A DNA stretch of 64,000 bases from Siphonodentalium dalli (Eukaryota; Mollusca; Scaphopoda; Gadilida; Siphonodentaliidae). The stretch is from the NCBI GenBank assembly GCA_032622095.1, contig CP136062.1, positions 4,960,001 through 5,024,000 of the forward strand, written 5' to 3'. Every line of letters starts with the position of its first letter. Within the stretch, counting starts at the first letter, position 1. The notes beneath the pieces were generated by a model. It was not told where the DNA came from. It did no database searches and saw nothing but the letters and a program-made list of their open reading frames with translations. Below are positions 25,665 through 37,120 of the stretch, in pieces. Position numbers and translations under genes: made by a program.

Positions 25665-26689
25665 TGAACAAAAAATCCGTGTCACCACCATCGTAAGTGT
25701 GTCATGAGACCTATTTGCACATAATATTCTGACACACTTAGCATATTTTATCACAATGTCTGTTAATGTGTCAGATAACACGGCTCTTTTTTCTCTTATT
25801 GGCTCAGATGTGTCAACTGTTTTTAGTAAAGCTCGCTAGTGTGTCATATTGCTCGATTCCGTGTCATCTGATAATGTTGGTGTATTTATTTTTGAATTTT
25901 ATATTGATTTTTCAAATGTAGGTCAAGTGATGTAATTCCATTAAAAAAATTCTCGATCCGCCAGATAAATAACGGTTGTTTCCAATACCACATCAAGTCA
26001 CACTCGGAAGTATGTCCAACTCTGTTACTTTTGCTCCGCTGATTTACATGGAAATCCCCATTCAAAATTGTTCGCTTGACCGCCCCCCTTAAACAAACCG
26101 TTAAGTGCATTAACTTGATTAAGGCTTTTTAATTTAAGCGCACATCACACAATGTGATATATTTTGTTCAACAAATATCGAGCACCGGTTACAGCCTAGT
26201 CAAATTGTAGCGCGTTCGGTGGAGAATAGCGCAATATTTTTGTCGCACGATCAGCTCCGCAAGGAATCAAATATTTTTTATTATGTACAATAGAGTCGTG
26301 CGATTTATTCCAAGTAGACAATCAGATTCAACTTGGCATCCAGCATGTCCTTCAAGTCCAAGTTGAATAGCAAAGTCAGAATAGCGGGATATTTCGTACA
26401 ACGGAATATATTCATGCCTCTACAATAGGCCTACAACTACATGTACAATTGAAAATCTGTATCTGTAGACATTACAGTACAGGAACCAATTCTGGTTGTA
26501 GACGCACTGGTCCAAGTGCTACCACAGCCGAGTAACTTTATAACTTTATAACAGTGACTCAGTAGTGTTCTTTAACATGCACACAACGAGGCGTGTACAC
26601 GGGTCAGCCATTGATGTCTGCACCTGATCGGACAGCGAACTGCAGTACAGCACCCACGACAACATACCTGGACAAGTGTTGTAATGGGG
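25665..26689. other. No gene seen; GTGTCA-rich then unique DNA
   Basis: The first 250 bp hold many GTGTCA words in both orientations (about 25683, 25699, 25772, 25815, 25845, 25860), possibly a decayed element. The rest looks unique. I find no splice-flanked frame or RNA gene. Confidence 0.4.
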
Positions 26690-26864
26690 GGAGTCGGCAT
26701 TTTGCATTCGGATCTTTATTCAGTGATCTCGAATGAGACTTTTCAGCCTGACAAACTTGGTATCTGACCGAGTTCTTATTTTTGTCAGTATACCCTGACC
26801 AGGTTGCAATCCCCGGTCCACTAGCACGAGAGACCAGTACGCTACCTCTCGGCCACCGACTACC
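26690..26864 (-). mobile_element. tRNA-headed SINE candidate
   Basis: Read on the minus strand, 26864 to about 26795 has tRNA-like order: GGTAGTCGGTGGCCGAGAGG (A-box-like TGGCCGAGAGG), a CTGGTCTCTCGTG segment and GGGGATTGCAACC resembling a B box (GGTTCGANTCC class) with changes. A non-tRNA body follows to about 26690 (GATACCAAGTTTGTCAGGC, CATTCGAGATCACTG). The cloverleaf is too degenerate for a functional tRNA. SINE identity is inferred from the head-plus-body layout. Confidence 0.5.
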
Positions 26865-26869
26865 GAAAA

Positions 26870-27464
26870 CAAAACAAAAAAGGTGGAAGTCCTGGACATC
26901 AGCAAATTGGTGTCGATATAATATCTGATTGCGAATTTGTGTGGGGAAATAAATCAGGTATAGGGCCTACTCTTGGGGTTAAAATAAACATGCATGCACG
27001 TTTATTATTTTCTTGGGAAATTCCCCCCTGCACCGTGCTTTTTTGGGTCTGCACGTTTATTAATTTTGAAGCTGTGAAAATTTAAATCAGCACAAACTCA
27101 ATATTTCTATATGATTCTGATGTAAATGATGAGCTTTACTGATAACTTTAGCATGTACATATTCAAGTATGCGGCATACCAAAACACCAAATGATACATA
27201 CTATGTTGACTCCTATACTTAACCTGCTATAAAAATAATTTGGTTAACCACAGTTGATGTTTTGCTCGGAGTTCCCCTGCACTATTATTTGGGTCTGTAC
27301 TTTTATTAACTTTCAATGGAATTCCCCCCTGCACTGTTATTTGGGCCTGCACTTTTATTCGGAGCCCGAGAGTACTAGTCTATATAACTTCAAGAACTTG
27401 TAATATTTATTGGAATATTGTATTAAATATCTGCGATAAATACACATAGAGACCTATGCATATA
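26870..27464. repeat. Non-coding DNA with three copies of a 45-50 bp repeat
   Basis: A CCCCTGCAC..TTATTTGGGTCTGCAC-type block followed by TTTATTAA occurs at about 27019, 27272 and 27322. The last two are adjacent; the first is about 250 bp away. Nothing coding is seen. Confidence 0.6.
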
Positions 27465-27824
27465 CAGCCCTGGGAATTAGCCTAGGCAATAGGCAATGCC
27501 TAGGTAAAAGCAGAGGCAAAATCGGTTTGCCTAGGCAATAATATTTCCTAGGTAAAACAAGTTCATTGGGTTACTAAAATTTATTTGTGTATATCAGAGA
27601 TGATTTGTGGAATTGTACATATATGTTGAGTAATGGCCTGGAAATAATGTTCCGCAAAATAACTAGGCAATTCTGGGCAATTCATGTTATTATTGAACCA
27701 TATTAATTTGAGATGGCAATATTGTTGCAAAATTGCTTAGGTAAAATCTGTTTTTGCCTAGGCCGATTTCTTTCACCTAGGCAAATATATTGCCTAGGCA
27801 AATTTTCCTTAATTCCCAGGGCTG
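27465..27824. mobile_element. 360-bp MITE, hAT-like termini
   Basis: Terminal inverted repeats CAGCCCTGGGAATTA (27465-27479) and TAATTCCCAGGGCTG (27810-27824), flanked on both sides by CATATA (27459-27464 and 27825-27830), a probable target duplication. CAG...CTG ends resemble hAT elements, although those normally give 8-bp duplications. The interior is unusual: it contains at least five TTGCCTAGGCAA-type palindromes or part-palindromes. No transposase is present. Confidence 0.82.
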
Positions 27825-28755
27825 CATATAACCTATCCATCATGCATGTTAATAATAACCCAATTTTGCCTTTCTGAGAAAGTAAAAACCAGATCTCATG
27901 ACCCGATAACATTGTGTGCAGTGGTCTACCATATTAAAGTGATAAAAACAAGTCACATGTTCAAAATCTGACAAATATCGTTCTGCATTCGTGCACCAAA
28001 TATCACTTCATGTGCGGCCCGCTTTAGGCATTACAGATCATTACAACTTTCATTGACAGAGTTAGTGTGAAAACCGATGCAGGTGTTTTATTTGACATAC
28101 ATTTACATGTGCCTAAATCATGCATGTATCATTGTTTACATTATATTGATATACAGGCCAGTACATTTCTATACATGTTTATTCTTTCATTGATTTTCAT
28201 TACAGAAACCATACCCGGGCGGTGCATGCATGTATACAGATAGACAGGAGTTGTCTGCCATGTACTGGTACCAATACCGCCACATCATCATACACAGACA
28301 GAAATGAGAAAAACACTCTTGACAATCTACAATATATGAAGTATTAGGTAATCCATCAAATAAGTTTCACATATAGTACTTTGTCCATTTTCGATACCAA
28401 CAAGGTAAACTTTGTACAAGTAATTTGCCGCCCATGTGCTACCATGTACATGTACGGTATATTGCAGCAGACAAAGTCTGATAAAGCTTTGTTTAATTAT
28501 AATTTCCGAAATGTTTATGTACATGTAGTATTTAGCCTTTTCTAGGGTCATTTTGTTCAATGCCAAACATGCCTGAAATAGTTGAGGGGACTGAGGCTTG
28601 TGTCCAGTGTTTTTCCAGGATTGAACAAAAATGATATATGTAGAATTTGCCATGAATAAACATGGAACTTGCACACTGTACATGTAGCGTAATGTATTAA
28701 AATAACCTAAACTCTGCGTAATTCCTGTTGAGATCTGAAAAATATTGCAATTTAT
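27825..28755. other. No gene seen
   Basis: AT-rich DNA with TACATGTA-type words. A minus-strand open frame of 118 codons (28327-28683) has no recognisable domain and no supporting splice or promoter context, so it is not called as a gene. Confidence 0.4.
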
Positions 28756-28929
28756 CTAAATTTTGCCCGAATCATCAAAAGTTTTGGCGATCAGGTATCC
28801 AATTTGTGAAAAAAAATTCAAAATTCTAAGCTTTAAAATGTTGGGGGAGGAACTGTTTGGCTATAAAGCATATCATTTTAAATTTTTTTTTTGCAATGTG
28901 ATGAGTATTGAATCATTACTATCAACAGT

Positions 28930-29540
28930 TGGAAATTTCATACCTGCCAAAACATTAGTTGGAAATTTCCCACAATTGGAAAGCTTGTGTCCTGGTCCCT
29001 CCACCGTGGCCAGTCAAAAACTGCTAGTTAATTTAAGAAAACAATATTGTCATACATTTGGTCAACATTGTCATTGGAACTGTCATCAGTTGGAAATTTT
29101 CCAACCTAAGTGGGGTGTCCGGTTTGAAATTTCTAACTCTAGGAATGCTTGAGGCTAGTCTACTAGTAGATGCTAGGATTTTGCGATTTTCTTGTTCAGA
29201 TTACAAAATTTTCGCACGCCAGGCTGAACCATGGTCCGACCGGTGTATCATTGTCTCTCCCCCATAGCCAATAAAAAATGCTACATGTACTATTTCAAAC
29301 TTTAACAATATTTTACTAAATTTAATCAAACTTGTGGACTGAAATGGTCATCAGTTGGAGAGTTTTCCTACCTGAGGGGGACATTGAGTATGAGGTTTGA
29401 AATTGCCAACACTATAGGTTGAGGCCAGTCTAGATTCTAGGATTTGCAATTTTTTTGTTAAAATTTCAAAATTTTCTCACACCGGGCCGAACAACCATGG
29501 TCAGCCCGGTGTGTCGTGGTCTCTTGCCCGTAGCCATGTG
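28930..29540. repeat. Three diverged copies of a ~245-bp repeat
   Basis: Blocks with the order CAGTTGGAAATTTTCC, TTTGAAATT, GGTTGAGGCCAGTCTA, CTAGGATTTTGC, ACAAAATTTTC, CCATGGTCCGACCGGTGT, CATAGCCA occur at about 29090-29270 and 29350-29540. A partial copy lies at about 28930-29020 (TTGGAAATTT, GTGGCCAGTCAAAAACTGCT). A further relic is near 36965-37060. The identity of the parent element is unknown. Confidence 0.65.
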
Positions 29541-29861
29541 TATTTGTTTGGAGTTAGATCACTAGATGTTAGGATTTATGCAGTTTATCCGGTTATAATA
29601 TCTGACTGATCTCATACCGGGAATATAGAACCATGGTTTATGAAGATATAAGATATTAGGGCTGATTCGAGGGGGGGTGGGTGCAGTTGGAATTACCCAC
29701 GGTCGACATCCCGAACGGAAACCCTATACATCTAGCCACGTCTCTGACTGCATGCAACGGCGTAGTCTGTACATACAATGTACATGTTCCTGAATTTATA
29801 TACACAGCTGAAATTGTAATAAAATATAAGGTTATTATCATATACCGTGAATGATATATAT

Positions 29862-30247
29862 ACCCTACTGGGCAAAACAAGTGTCCACTTAACCACGGTG
29901 CGGTTAACATTGCCACCGCGGCCGAAATGCAACTACACCGCGGCTCCACCGGCTAACTACAGTTGGGCCGCGGTGTATTTGCCATTCGACCATGGTGTAG
30001 TTGCCGCTGTGTACATTCATGAAACTGAAAAAAGACAATACAAACCAGAAATCTAACCACGGTGTACATGTCATTCGGCCCCATTGTAGTTGCTTTTCGG
30101 CCATGGTGTACATGGTGTACTTGACGGTCGGCCGCGGTGTACTTGCCGCTCGGCCGCGGTGCTCAACTGCAGTTACAAACTCTGACACCGCGGCCGAATG
30201 GCAAACACACCACGGTGCCAATGGACACTTGTTTTGTCCAGCAGGGT
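29862..30247. mobile_element. 386-bp foldback-type element with CCGCGG motifs
   Basis: Inverted ends ACCCTACTGGGCAAAACAAG (from 29862) and CTTGTTTTGTCCAGCAGGGT (to 30247), matching over about 25 bp with two mismatches. The interior contains roughly a dozen copies, in both orientations, of a GGCCGCGGTGTACTTGCC-like word, interrupted by one unrelated AT-rich stretch (30010-30055). It contains no protein. It is much richer in CpG and CCGCGG than its surroundings. Confidence 0.75.
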
Positions 30248-31210
30248 CAGGGGGCGGGAAAAAACTGCAGACACAGGGTGGAAAAAACTTCTTTTTTTCG
30301 GTTTGGGTACCCCCCCCCCCCCAAAAAAAACAGCAAAAGCTAGTTTTTTTTCCACTGACCAATTGCCGGAGCATACAATTCACGAGAAGGTGCTTGGTAA
30401 CGTAGTTTAGATTATTATGACTAAAATGGTCATTGTCTACCAGTAGAACGCAGATTTGTACCTCGTGATGTCATGACATGTACAAACATGTATATTGGTG
30501 ATCGCAACGCTTTGTATGCACTTTAAAAAATGACAACTAGTCATTATCTCGACTTTGAAAAAGATGCAAATGAGATGAGTGAGATACCAGCATATACCGG
30601 TAACTGTTTTCTGATACCATTTTGGAGGAGAAATAGTTTAATACATGGGATAGTTCTGCAGTAAAAAATTGTCAGATAAGCGATCGCAGGGTAGAATTCT
30701 GCATTCGAATGGTAGACACTGACTTAGTCGGCATTATTAAGAGGGTTAATGGGGTCAATATCACATGTAAACCAAGACAGTGGTTATCCAAAATTGTTTT
30801 AGGTGGATTGTACTACTCATGTATATATGATTTGGATATTAAGGTTAATCCATATTCTATAAAATGAGAGAAAATTGAAGTTATGAGTCTGAAAATACAT
30901 ATTTGGAAAAAAATTACATGCAAATTTTTTCCGACAACCCCCCCCCCCTAAATGAATAAGGAAAAAATTTACGTGTAAATTTTTGACGCCTAGGTACCCA
31001 CCCCCGGTACGTTGTGTCCCGCAGTTTTTTTCCGGCCCCCCCCCCGGCAGGGTATCTCATTTTGAGCACAACAGTACAATATAGAAAGAAAAGCCATCCT
31101 GTGTATTTACTAAAAAATGTGGATGATTCTAGATTCACAGTGAATATCCGTCTCAGACTTTCAGTTGTGGGGGGGGGGTAAATTTTTGACAATAACTTCA
31201 TACCGGTATA
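30248..31210. repeat. Poly-C/poly-G-bearing repeat copies
   Basis: The segment at 30250-30360 (GCGGGAAAAAACTGCAGACAC, then a C14 run) is related in inverse orientation to 30960-31060 (TGTCCCGCAGTTTTTTTCC with C10 runs), so a repeat family lies here in both directions. Further homopolymer C or G tracts of 9-14 bases occur near 30940, 31040 and 31170. The stretch 30400-30890 between them shows nothing recognisable. Confidence 0.5.
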
Positions 31211-31289
31211 TGAAACATATTGATACCTGTGTTATATTGGTTCCAGTTTTACCATGTCATAGTACATGAGATAATTTCTTTATTTTCAG

Positions 31290-31381
31290 GACAGTCAATG
31301 CCAGCCCTACCGTATATGGATGTTGGATTTCAGGATCAATATATGAATAAATGGCTGAATTATTATGAAGCTTGTCCAACG
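31290..31381 (+). CDS. Internal exon of an unidentified host gene
   Basis: A 92-bp exon is supported by a strong acceptor (pyrimidine-rich TTTCTTTATTTTCAG ending at 31289) and a strong donor (ACG followed by GTATGT from 31382). In the only sensible frame it encodes GQSMPALPYMDVGFQDQY followed by MNKWLNYYEACPT, with the first Gly codon split across the upstream intron, so it begins after codon position 1 and ends in phase 0. Composition (aromatic-rich, no low complexity) looks like a conserved structured protein, but I do not recognise the family. No partner exon is evident elsewhere in the window, so the surrounding transposon-rich DNA is probably its introns. Strand follows from the splice signals. 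Confidence 0.6.
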
Positions 31382-32145
31382 GTATGTACATTTTTTAATC
31401 TAGGCAACTTTTGTTTAAATGATACGCAGTTGTGTTTATATCATAAACTTTTGTAGCCCCCTTCCCCCGGTCCAGTCCGTAGAGTGCTAAATGTTTTACG
31501 TTGTCAAAGGCTGTCCAAAACAAATTTGTGATCCACTCAGGGATGTGGCCACATGGGGGAGGGGCGATTTGGCAAATTTCATTTTCAGATTCTGGTTCAG
31601 ATCTATAAAAATACCTGAATAATGGGCTGCCCAGTGGATTAGAGTATTGCTTATATAAGCACAAATGGGGGGGGGGGTTGCTGGTCGGAAATTTCAAAGG
31701 TGGACACCCCCCAAATGGAGAATTGGCTGGTGGTTTCTATATGCAGTGAAGTGATTACTCAATGAAGTTCACCCTCTGCATGGTCTTTCCCCTATATGTC
31801 AGCCTCGCTACTGAAGCAATGGTCAACCCCAACCAACATACATATTTGCAAAAAAAATTAAATTTACGCACATTTATCTAAACGCTGCCACCTCTGGTCA
31901 ATAAAGAATCATAATTTATGGTAAGTCGATAAGTGTGGTTGTATTTGCATGTATTTGCTGCCTGTTGCAGCTCTAATTTAAAAATTCAACTCTTTGGATA
32001 AGGACATAGATAGTAAATTCATGTATGCATTTCTGTCAAGCGCGGTACATGTGCATAATAGAGTCTAAAAAAACTGGAACCTCATTAATGAACAAACTTA
32101 CTGATTTCACATGATTTGACATTATCGATTAATTGATAACTTGAT
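31382..32145. other. Probable intron, no further feature
   Basis: AT-rich, with a G10 run near 31668. No second acceptor-exon-donor combination with a convincing frame was found. Confidence 0.4.
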
Positions 32146-32545
32146 ACTGACATAAATATTGGCTCTGACATCCCCCCCTCCCAATCCTGGTGACCGAGCA
32201 CTGAACAACATTAGTGGACATGATCGCTTTGACGGTGTAAATAAATTGGTTGATACTGGCATAAATGTTTGTTCTTACACCCCCTCACTTGTGGTGAGAA
32301 ATAAATACCCACCCCATTACAGGTGAGACCTGATGACCGAACAACATTAGTGGGTGTGACCACTTTCATGCCCCCCCCAAATACATTTTATTCTGACGCC
32401 CCCCCCCCCCCCCAAATTAATTATTTCTGGTGACCGAACAATCTTAGCGGACATGAGTCACATGACCGCTTTGACGTATCAATAAATTGGTCGATAATGA
32501 CTTGAATACATGTATATGTTCTGACAACCCCCCCCCCCCCCAACT
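32146..32545. repeat. Diverged tandem repeat ending in poly-C tracts
   Basis: Three to four copies share the order GGTGACCGA, ACAACATTAGTGGACATG, CGCTTTGACG, AATAAATTGGT, GATACTGGCATAAAT, TTCTGACACCCCCC. The GGTGACCGA or GATGACCGA words sit at about 32190, 32330 and 32428, and the copies end in C7 to C17 runs near 32170, 32370, 32400 and 32530. Confidence 0.7.
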
Positions 32546-32777
32546 GTCGTAGTTAGTCCAAAACTAATTCCAAAATCACCAACAAACCAGAATATCACAA
32601 TGGGGTATATTGTTATTAGAATGAAATACCGGTAGTATTATTTTTATTCTTGCCATGCTTGTCATGTTCCAGGGGACTGAGTTGAGCCATAAATACCAAT
32701 AGGCCAAGCTGATTGTAATTGGGCCTCCCTACCAAACATGTTTACCCCCACCAAACTCTAGTTTAGCACACATACTA

Positions 32778-33538
32778 TATACACCTGTCAGTAAGCCCAC
32801 ACTCGAAGATAAGCCCAATCTGGGGGTTTACACTAAACAAAACATGGGATAGTCCTCGTAGATAAGCCCACCCTCATTGTTGAGCATTTGGAAGGTGAAT
32901 ACAATCACATCTTTCGATCCTATGTATAATAGGAGAAGATACTCAAGCACATAGATCTGTGCTTTTATTATTTTTTCCAGTTGTTTTTCTTAAATAATAA
33001 AGATGAATAATAGTACACACTTGTGTTAATTTTGTTGTGAATTATACACATCTTATTCTGTTCTTAGTTGTTGGATCAATCAGAGGCATCAAATTAATAA
33101 AGTCAAAGGATATGTCACTTACTGTTCACCTGCATCTCACTGTATTGTTTGTATAAGAATTACAAGTAGCTTGAATAATAAGCATTAGTGTAACGCAATT
33201 AACTTGTGAACTCATCATACAACCCTATTGTGTTAACAAATTAATCCCAAAATCTACAACCTTAATCAAATTGACCCCAAATTGATCTGTCTATCACTGT
33301 TTCTGGTTATTATCATGTGATTTTATCTTCTCAATAATATAAATAAAACACATTATTTATACCTTTATTCAATACAAAACGTGGTATTGGTATAAAATAT
33401 GAATGTAGGTTGGCACATGAAGGCTAACTGAATGTTTGCACATGGGGGGGGGTGGGTCCTCGTAAGTAAGCCCAGTACCCATTTTTTTTTAGCAAAAACG
33501 TGCACGAGCCCCCCCCCCGCCTTGGTGACAGGTGTATA
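32778..33538. mobile_element. Candidate 761-bp inverted-repeat transposon
   Basis: Perfect 13-bp inverted termini TATACACCTGTCA (32778-32790) and TGACAGGTGTATA (33526-33538). If the element proper starts at CACCTG, TA dinucleotides flank both ends. TAAGCCCA words recur just inside both ends. No transposase frame is present. The short repeat makes chance pairing possible. Confidence 0.5.
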
Positions 33539-33671
33539 AAGTATTAAAATGTGTTGATTTATCAGTAATTTAGTTCAGTGTTGAACTTCTTTAGAAGGTA
33601 TGAATTTGTGGTAGATGTAAACATAGAAATTATCCCAGGACAAATGCAAACAATATCAGTGATATTTTAAG

Positions 33672-33724
33672 CATTGTAGTGATTTTATATCACTATACAC
33701 GGTAGTGATTTTATATCACTACAC
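33672..33724. repeat. Tandem palindrome AGTGATTTTATATCACT x2
   Basis: Two copies of a 17-bp near-palindrome separated by ATACACGGT, followed by ACACGG. Hairpin-forming; function unknown. Confidence 0.75.
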
Positions 33725-33727
33725 GGC

Positions 33728-35140
33728 TTAAAATGTCCAGTGTTTTTGGTTAACTCGATGAGTTGCCAAGATGAAATTTCGCGATTCAGCTGAAGGAACT
33801 GTGTTAACCAGCGCCTGTCTTGCAGAAATGTAGAGACAGGGGATCAGTTGGAGATGTGTGCAGAGCGTGTGGTAATCACAACAGTACAGTGTGTTACTGA
33901 CCGAAACTTTATGACGTGCGATCACGTAAGGATACCACGTAGGGTATTTCACTGATTGTCCTATCCTTACGCAATTGCACTCGTCCTATAAATTTGCGAT
34001 AGTAACACACCCATGCCGTTTTGTGTACATATTTCATACCAACGTATCATATTGTTATATATAGTGGCAAGTGCGTCCATATGCTTGTGACATAAAATGT
34101 GGCAAGAGTCTGCTAAGTTGTAAGGCGTTGCTATTTCTTAATTTCACAATGCATTCTAGACTTGGGATGTGTCAAGCTATCATTACGCCATGACACTTGT
34201 CCTATCAACTTGCAACATGAACACAGACATGAGTTTTTGTATATATATTTCATACCGATCATGTGGTATTGATACAATGGCAAGTGCGTCCATATGCCTG
34301 CGACATACACGATGGCAATAATCTGTTAATCCGTTAATATAGTTTAATCATGGCTATATCCAAATTTCACAATGCGTTCCTAAGTAGGAATCTATCGAAA
34401 TTCCGGAAGGAGTGTCCACATGGTTGCGACATTGATCAACGCATCCTAGAATACAAACTGTAGTTATTTATTGATGTAGTAGCACAGTTTAAAAATGATA
34501 GATGTAGGAACGTATTGAAAAAAAAAAAATCCAGTTTTAAAGTTGTGACAACCAGTAATTTGGTGCAATGTTTTCGATGCTGCCTGGTATGACTGCCATG
34601 AGTTTTGGTGCCGATGGTGTTTGGAGTCTTTTAAATTTAAACAGATATGTCAATTATTGCAAGAAAATTACAATAAATGTCGCTAAAATGCTTAAGATTT
34701 CCATGTTTTGTGGTTAAATATATGAGTCTTGAACTTGAAATTTTGCGGTTCATTGCAGAAACAGAGTTAGGCAACACCCATTTTGAGACAACGGCGGAGG
34801 GGCCAGTTGGAATATGTTGGACAAGCAATTGCGTAAGGATAACATTCTGAAAACAGTAACAACTCGCGATTGGGGTTTTGTGTATTTATTCCATCCCAAA
34901 CGTGCGGTATTGATTCAATGTCAGCGACACACACACATCGTGCTGTCCTCAATCATTGCAGTCGTCCGATATACTGATAGTAACAGTAACAACAGTACCA
35001 CACCCGGCGGTTTTGTGTATATATTCCACACCAAGTGATGTTGATATATTTATCTAGTGTATGCATGCGTTCATATGCTTGCGACATACACTATTGTATG
35101 AGTCTGTCAAACCGTTAATGGAGCTATGTTCAATCGTGGT
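33728..35140. repeat. Diverged copies of a ~500-bp repeat
   Basis: Blocks with GTTTTGTGTATATATTYCATACC, a GGTATTGATACAATGGC-like word and AAGTGCGTCCATATGCTTGCGACATA recur at about 34018-34100, 34230-34320, 34876-34930 (part) and 35005-35095. Upstream CAGTTGGA plus TGCGTAAGGATA words recur at 33845-33935 and 34803-34845. The TGCCCATATGCTTGCGACAT word also occurs at 37330 and 56656 inside the 2.14-kb unit, linking the two repeats. Confidence 0.6.
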
Positions 35141-35144
35141 TAGT

Positions 35145-36800
35145 TTTTAGCTCACCTGAGACGAAGTCTCCGGTGGAGCTATAGTCATCACTCCTCGTCC
35201 GTCGTCCGTCCGTCAATCCGTCCGTCCATCCGTCCGTGAACATTTCTTTGAACATCTTCTCCTCTGAAACCGTAATGCCGAATTGGTTCATATTTGGTGT
35301 GGATGTCATTCAGATTTGTTCAAATGAGGACACTGGGTCAAATAGTTGCGAAGCCAGGGCCATAACTCTGTAATTCTTACAACGACTTCTTCTCAAATTT
35401 CATTTGGCCGAATGGGTTCATATTTGGTACAAAGGGTCCTTGGGGACTGTTATTCAGATTTGTTGAAATGAGGTCACTGGGTCAAATGTGGGCGGAGCCA
35501 GTGACATAACTTAAAACAAATTTGTTTTGGTCAAATTCAGATTTTTTTAATTTTCACCATAATCTTTAATCTTCTGAAATTACAGAAATATTCCTTTACC
35601 CATCCCCCCTCCCACATGGCCCAGACCCACACCACCCTGCGGTGGCCTGCACCCAACCAACATCCCTTCCAACGGATATCATTTCCAGCTTCCAACTTTA
35701 ATACTTGTTCTATTTAACGTTGCAGATATCTCTTTGTGGATAAACAGAGAGAAACACAGGTCATTAATCTAGATTAGAATAATATGTCACTGACAGGTTG
35801 TATAAACATACTGCTAGCAATTTTAAACAAACTGCCTGAATTTAGTGTGTCTGACATTTGCAGAATGAGGTTCCCAGAGGGTGAATTTAGTGATGCTATC
35901 CCACACAGTGGGCAAGCATAACCAAATTCACCCTCTGGAGACCTCATTTTGCTTAGGCCTCATCTTATGGGAAGTATCTATAGTATCAAATTAACATTGT
36001 TTTTAGTTACATTTCCCTTCTAGGAAGTTTCTATATCCCCTAATTTGCAGAAGATAAAATTCATAATTGAGGTGCCCAATGGGTGAAAATCAACTTCCAA
36101 CTGCGGAACATCAATCTTATCCTAGGTCTGCCATAGCAGTTGAGGGCCTTAGCAGTATGAGGTCCCCAGAGGGTGAATTTAGTGATGCTAGCCCAGTGTG
36201 CAGGATAGTGTCACTAAAGTCACCCTCTGGGTCAAGTGGGTGCAAGGCCAGCTACATTACCCTTTCTCTCCATAGTAATTCATGATGTGTCTTCTGTGCA
36301 AGAATCAAATAGCCTATTTTGCTTATATTTGGTATGCAATTACCTTGGGTGACAGCTTTGTGAAAATGGGATCGCGTATAAGTCAAATAAGGGCAGAGCC
36401 AGAGACTTAACTAGTTCACTAGATAGTAATTCTTAAAATATGTTTGCAAGAACTAGTTGGCTTATTTAGCATGGAATGTTCTTCCATGACTGCAATTCAG
36501 ATTTTTTTAAATGGGGTCACCTGGTCAAATAGGGGCCAAAACGAAGGACAGTTTCCCTCTTAATATGCTTCCTTCACAAGGACCATCGGGTCTATTTTAC
36601 TAATATTTATCATATGTATGAAGGGTTCTTTGGTGTCTTGGATTCAAATTTATTCAGATGGGGTCACCAGGTTAAATAGGTTGGTACCAGGGACATAACT
36701 ATATGTATGGAGCAATCAGGAGGATCCGTTAGTGACTGAGATTCAGATTTGTTAAAATGAGGTCAACCTGTCAAGAAATGGCGGGGCTCCGGGGAGTTAA
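35145..36800. repeat. Interspersed repeat, TTAGCTCACCTGAG family
   Basis: Begins with TTTTTAGCTCACCTGAGACG, then a GTCCGTCCGTC run, then some seven diverged units of 110-150 bp containing GGTTCATATTTGGT, GGGTCCTTGG, ATTCAGATTTGTTGAAATGA, GGTCACTGGGTCAAAT and GGCGGAGCCAG..ATAAC. I know this sequence type as abundant in mollusc and other marine invertebrate genomes. No intact coding potential is visible. Unrelated DNA and two hairpin elements interrupt it between about 35530 and 36280. Confidence 0.7.
35865..35950. repeat. Foldback repeat, copy 1
   Basis: AATGAGGTTCCCAGAGGGTG followed by AATTTAGTGATGC pairs with the inverted AAATTCACCCTCTGGAGACC plus TCATT about 60 bp on. A related copy is at about 36157-36233 (GAGGTCCCCAGAGGGTGAA...CACCCTCTGG). 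Confidence 0.7.
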
Positions 36801-37120
36801 CACTTTTTTGTCTAATAAAATCATTGAAATACCAAATTCATTAAAACGTCTACCTTGGAACCACCTGACTGATTAATCTGACATACATGTATTGTGTTTT
36901 GGGTCCATGGATAATTGGGCTTCAGACATGTCTAAATGGTTTTAGAAAAAGGCGCTTGTCAGATTGAAAATTTCCAACAATTGAGAAAGTTTGAGGTGTC
37001 AGTTGTGAAATTCCAACCTAAGACTTGGGAGTCTGTAGCCCGGTCGGGAGGGGACTTGTTGAACTGGGGGAGGGGGGGTGATCAGTAGTGTACATTTGTT
37101 AATTTCAAGGTGGATTTTCA
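36801..37120. other. No gene seen
   Basis: Contains a relic of the 245-bp repeat of 28.9-29.5 kb (TTTCCAACAATTGAGAAAG and AAATTCCAACCTAAG) near 36965-37060, and G-rich runs near 37060. Nothing coding. Confidence 0.45.

Noticed and set aside
26790-26864. Functional tRNA gene
   Set aside because: A- and B-box-like words are present, but the stems do not pair well and a SINE-like body follows directly.
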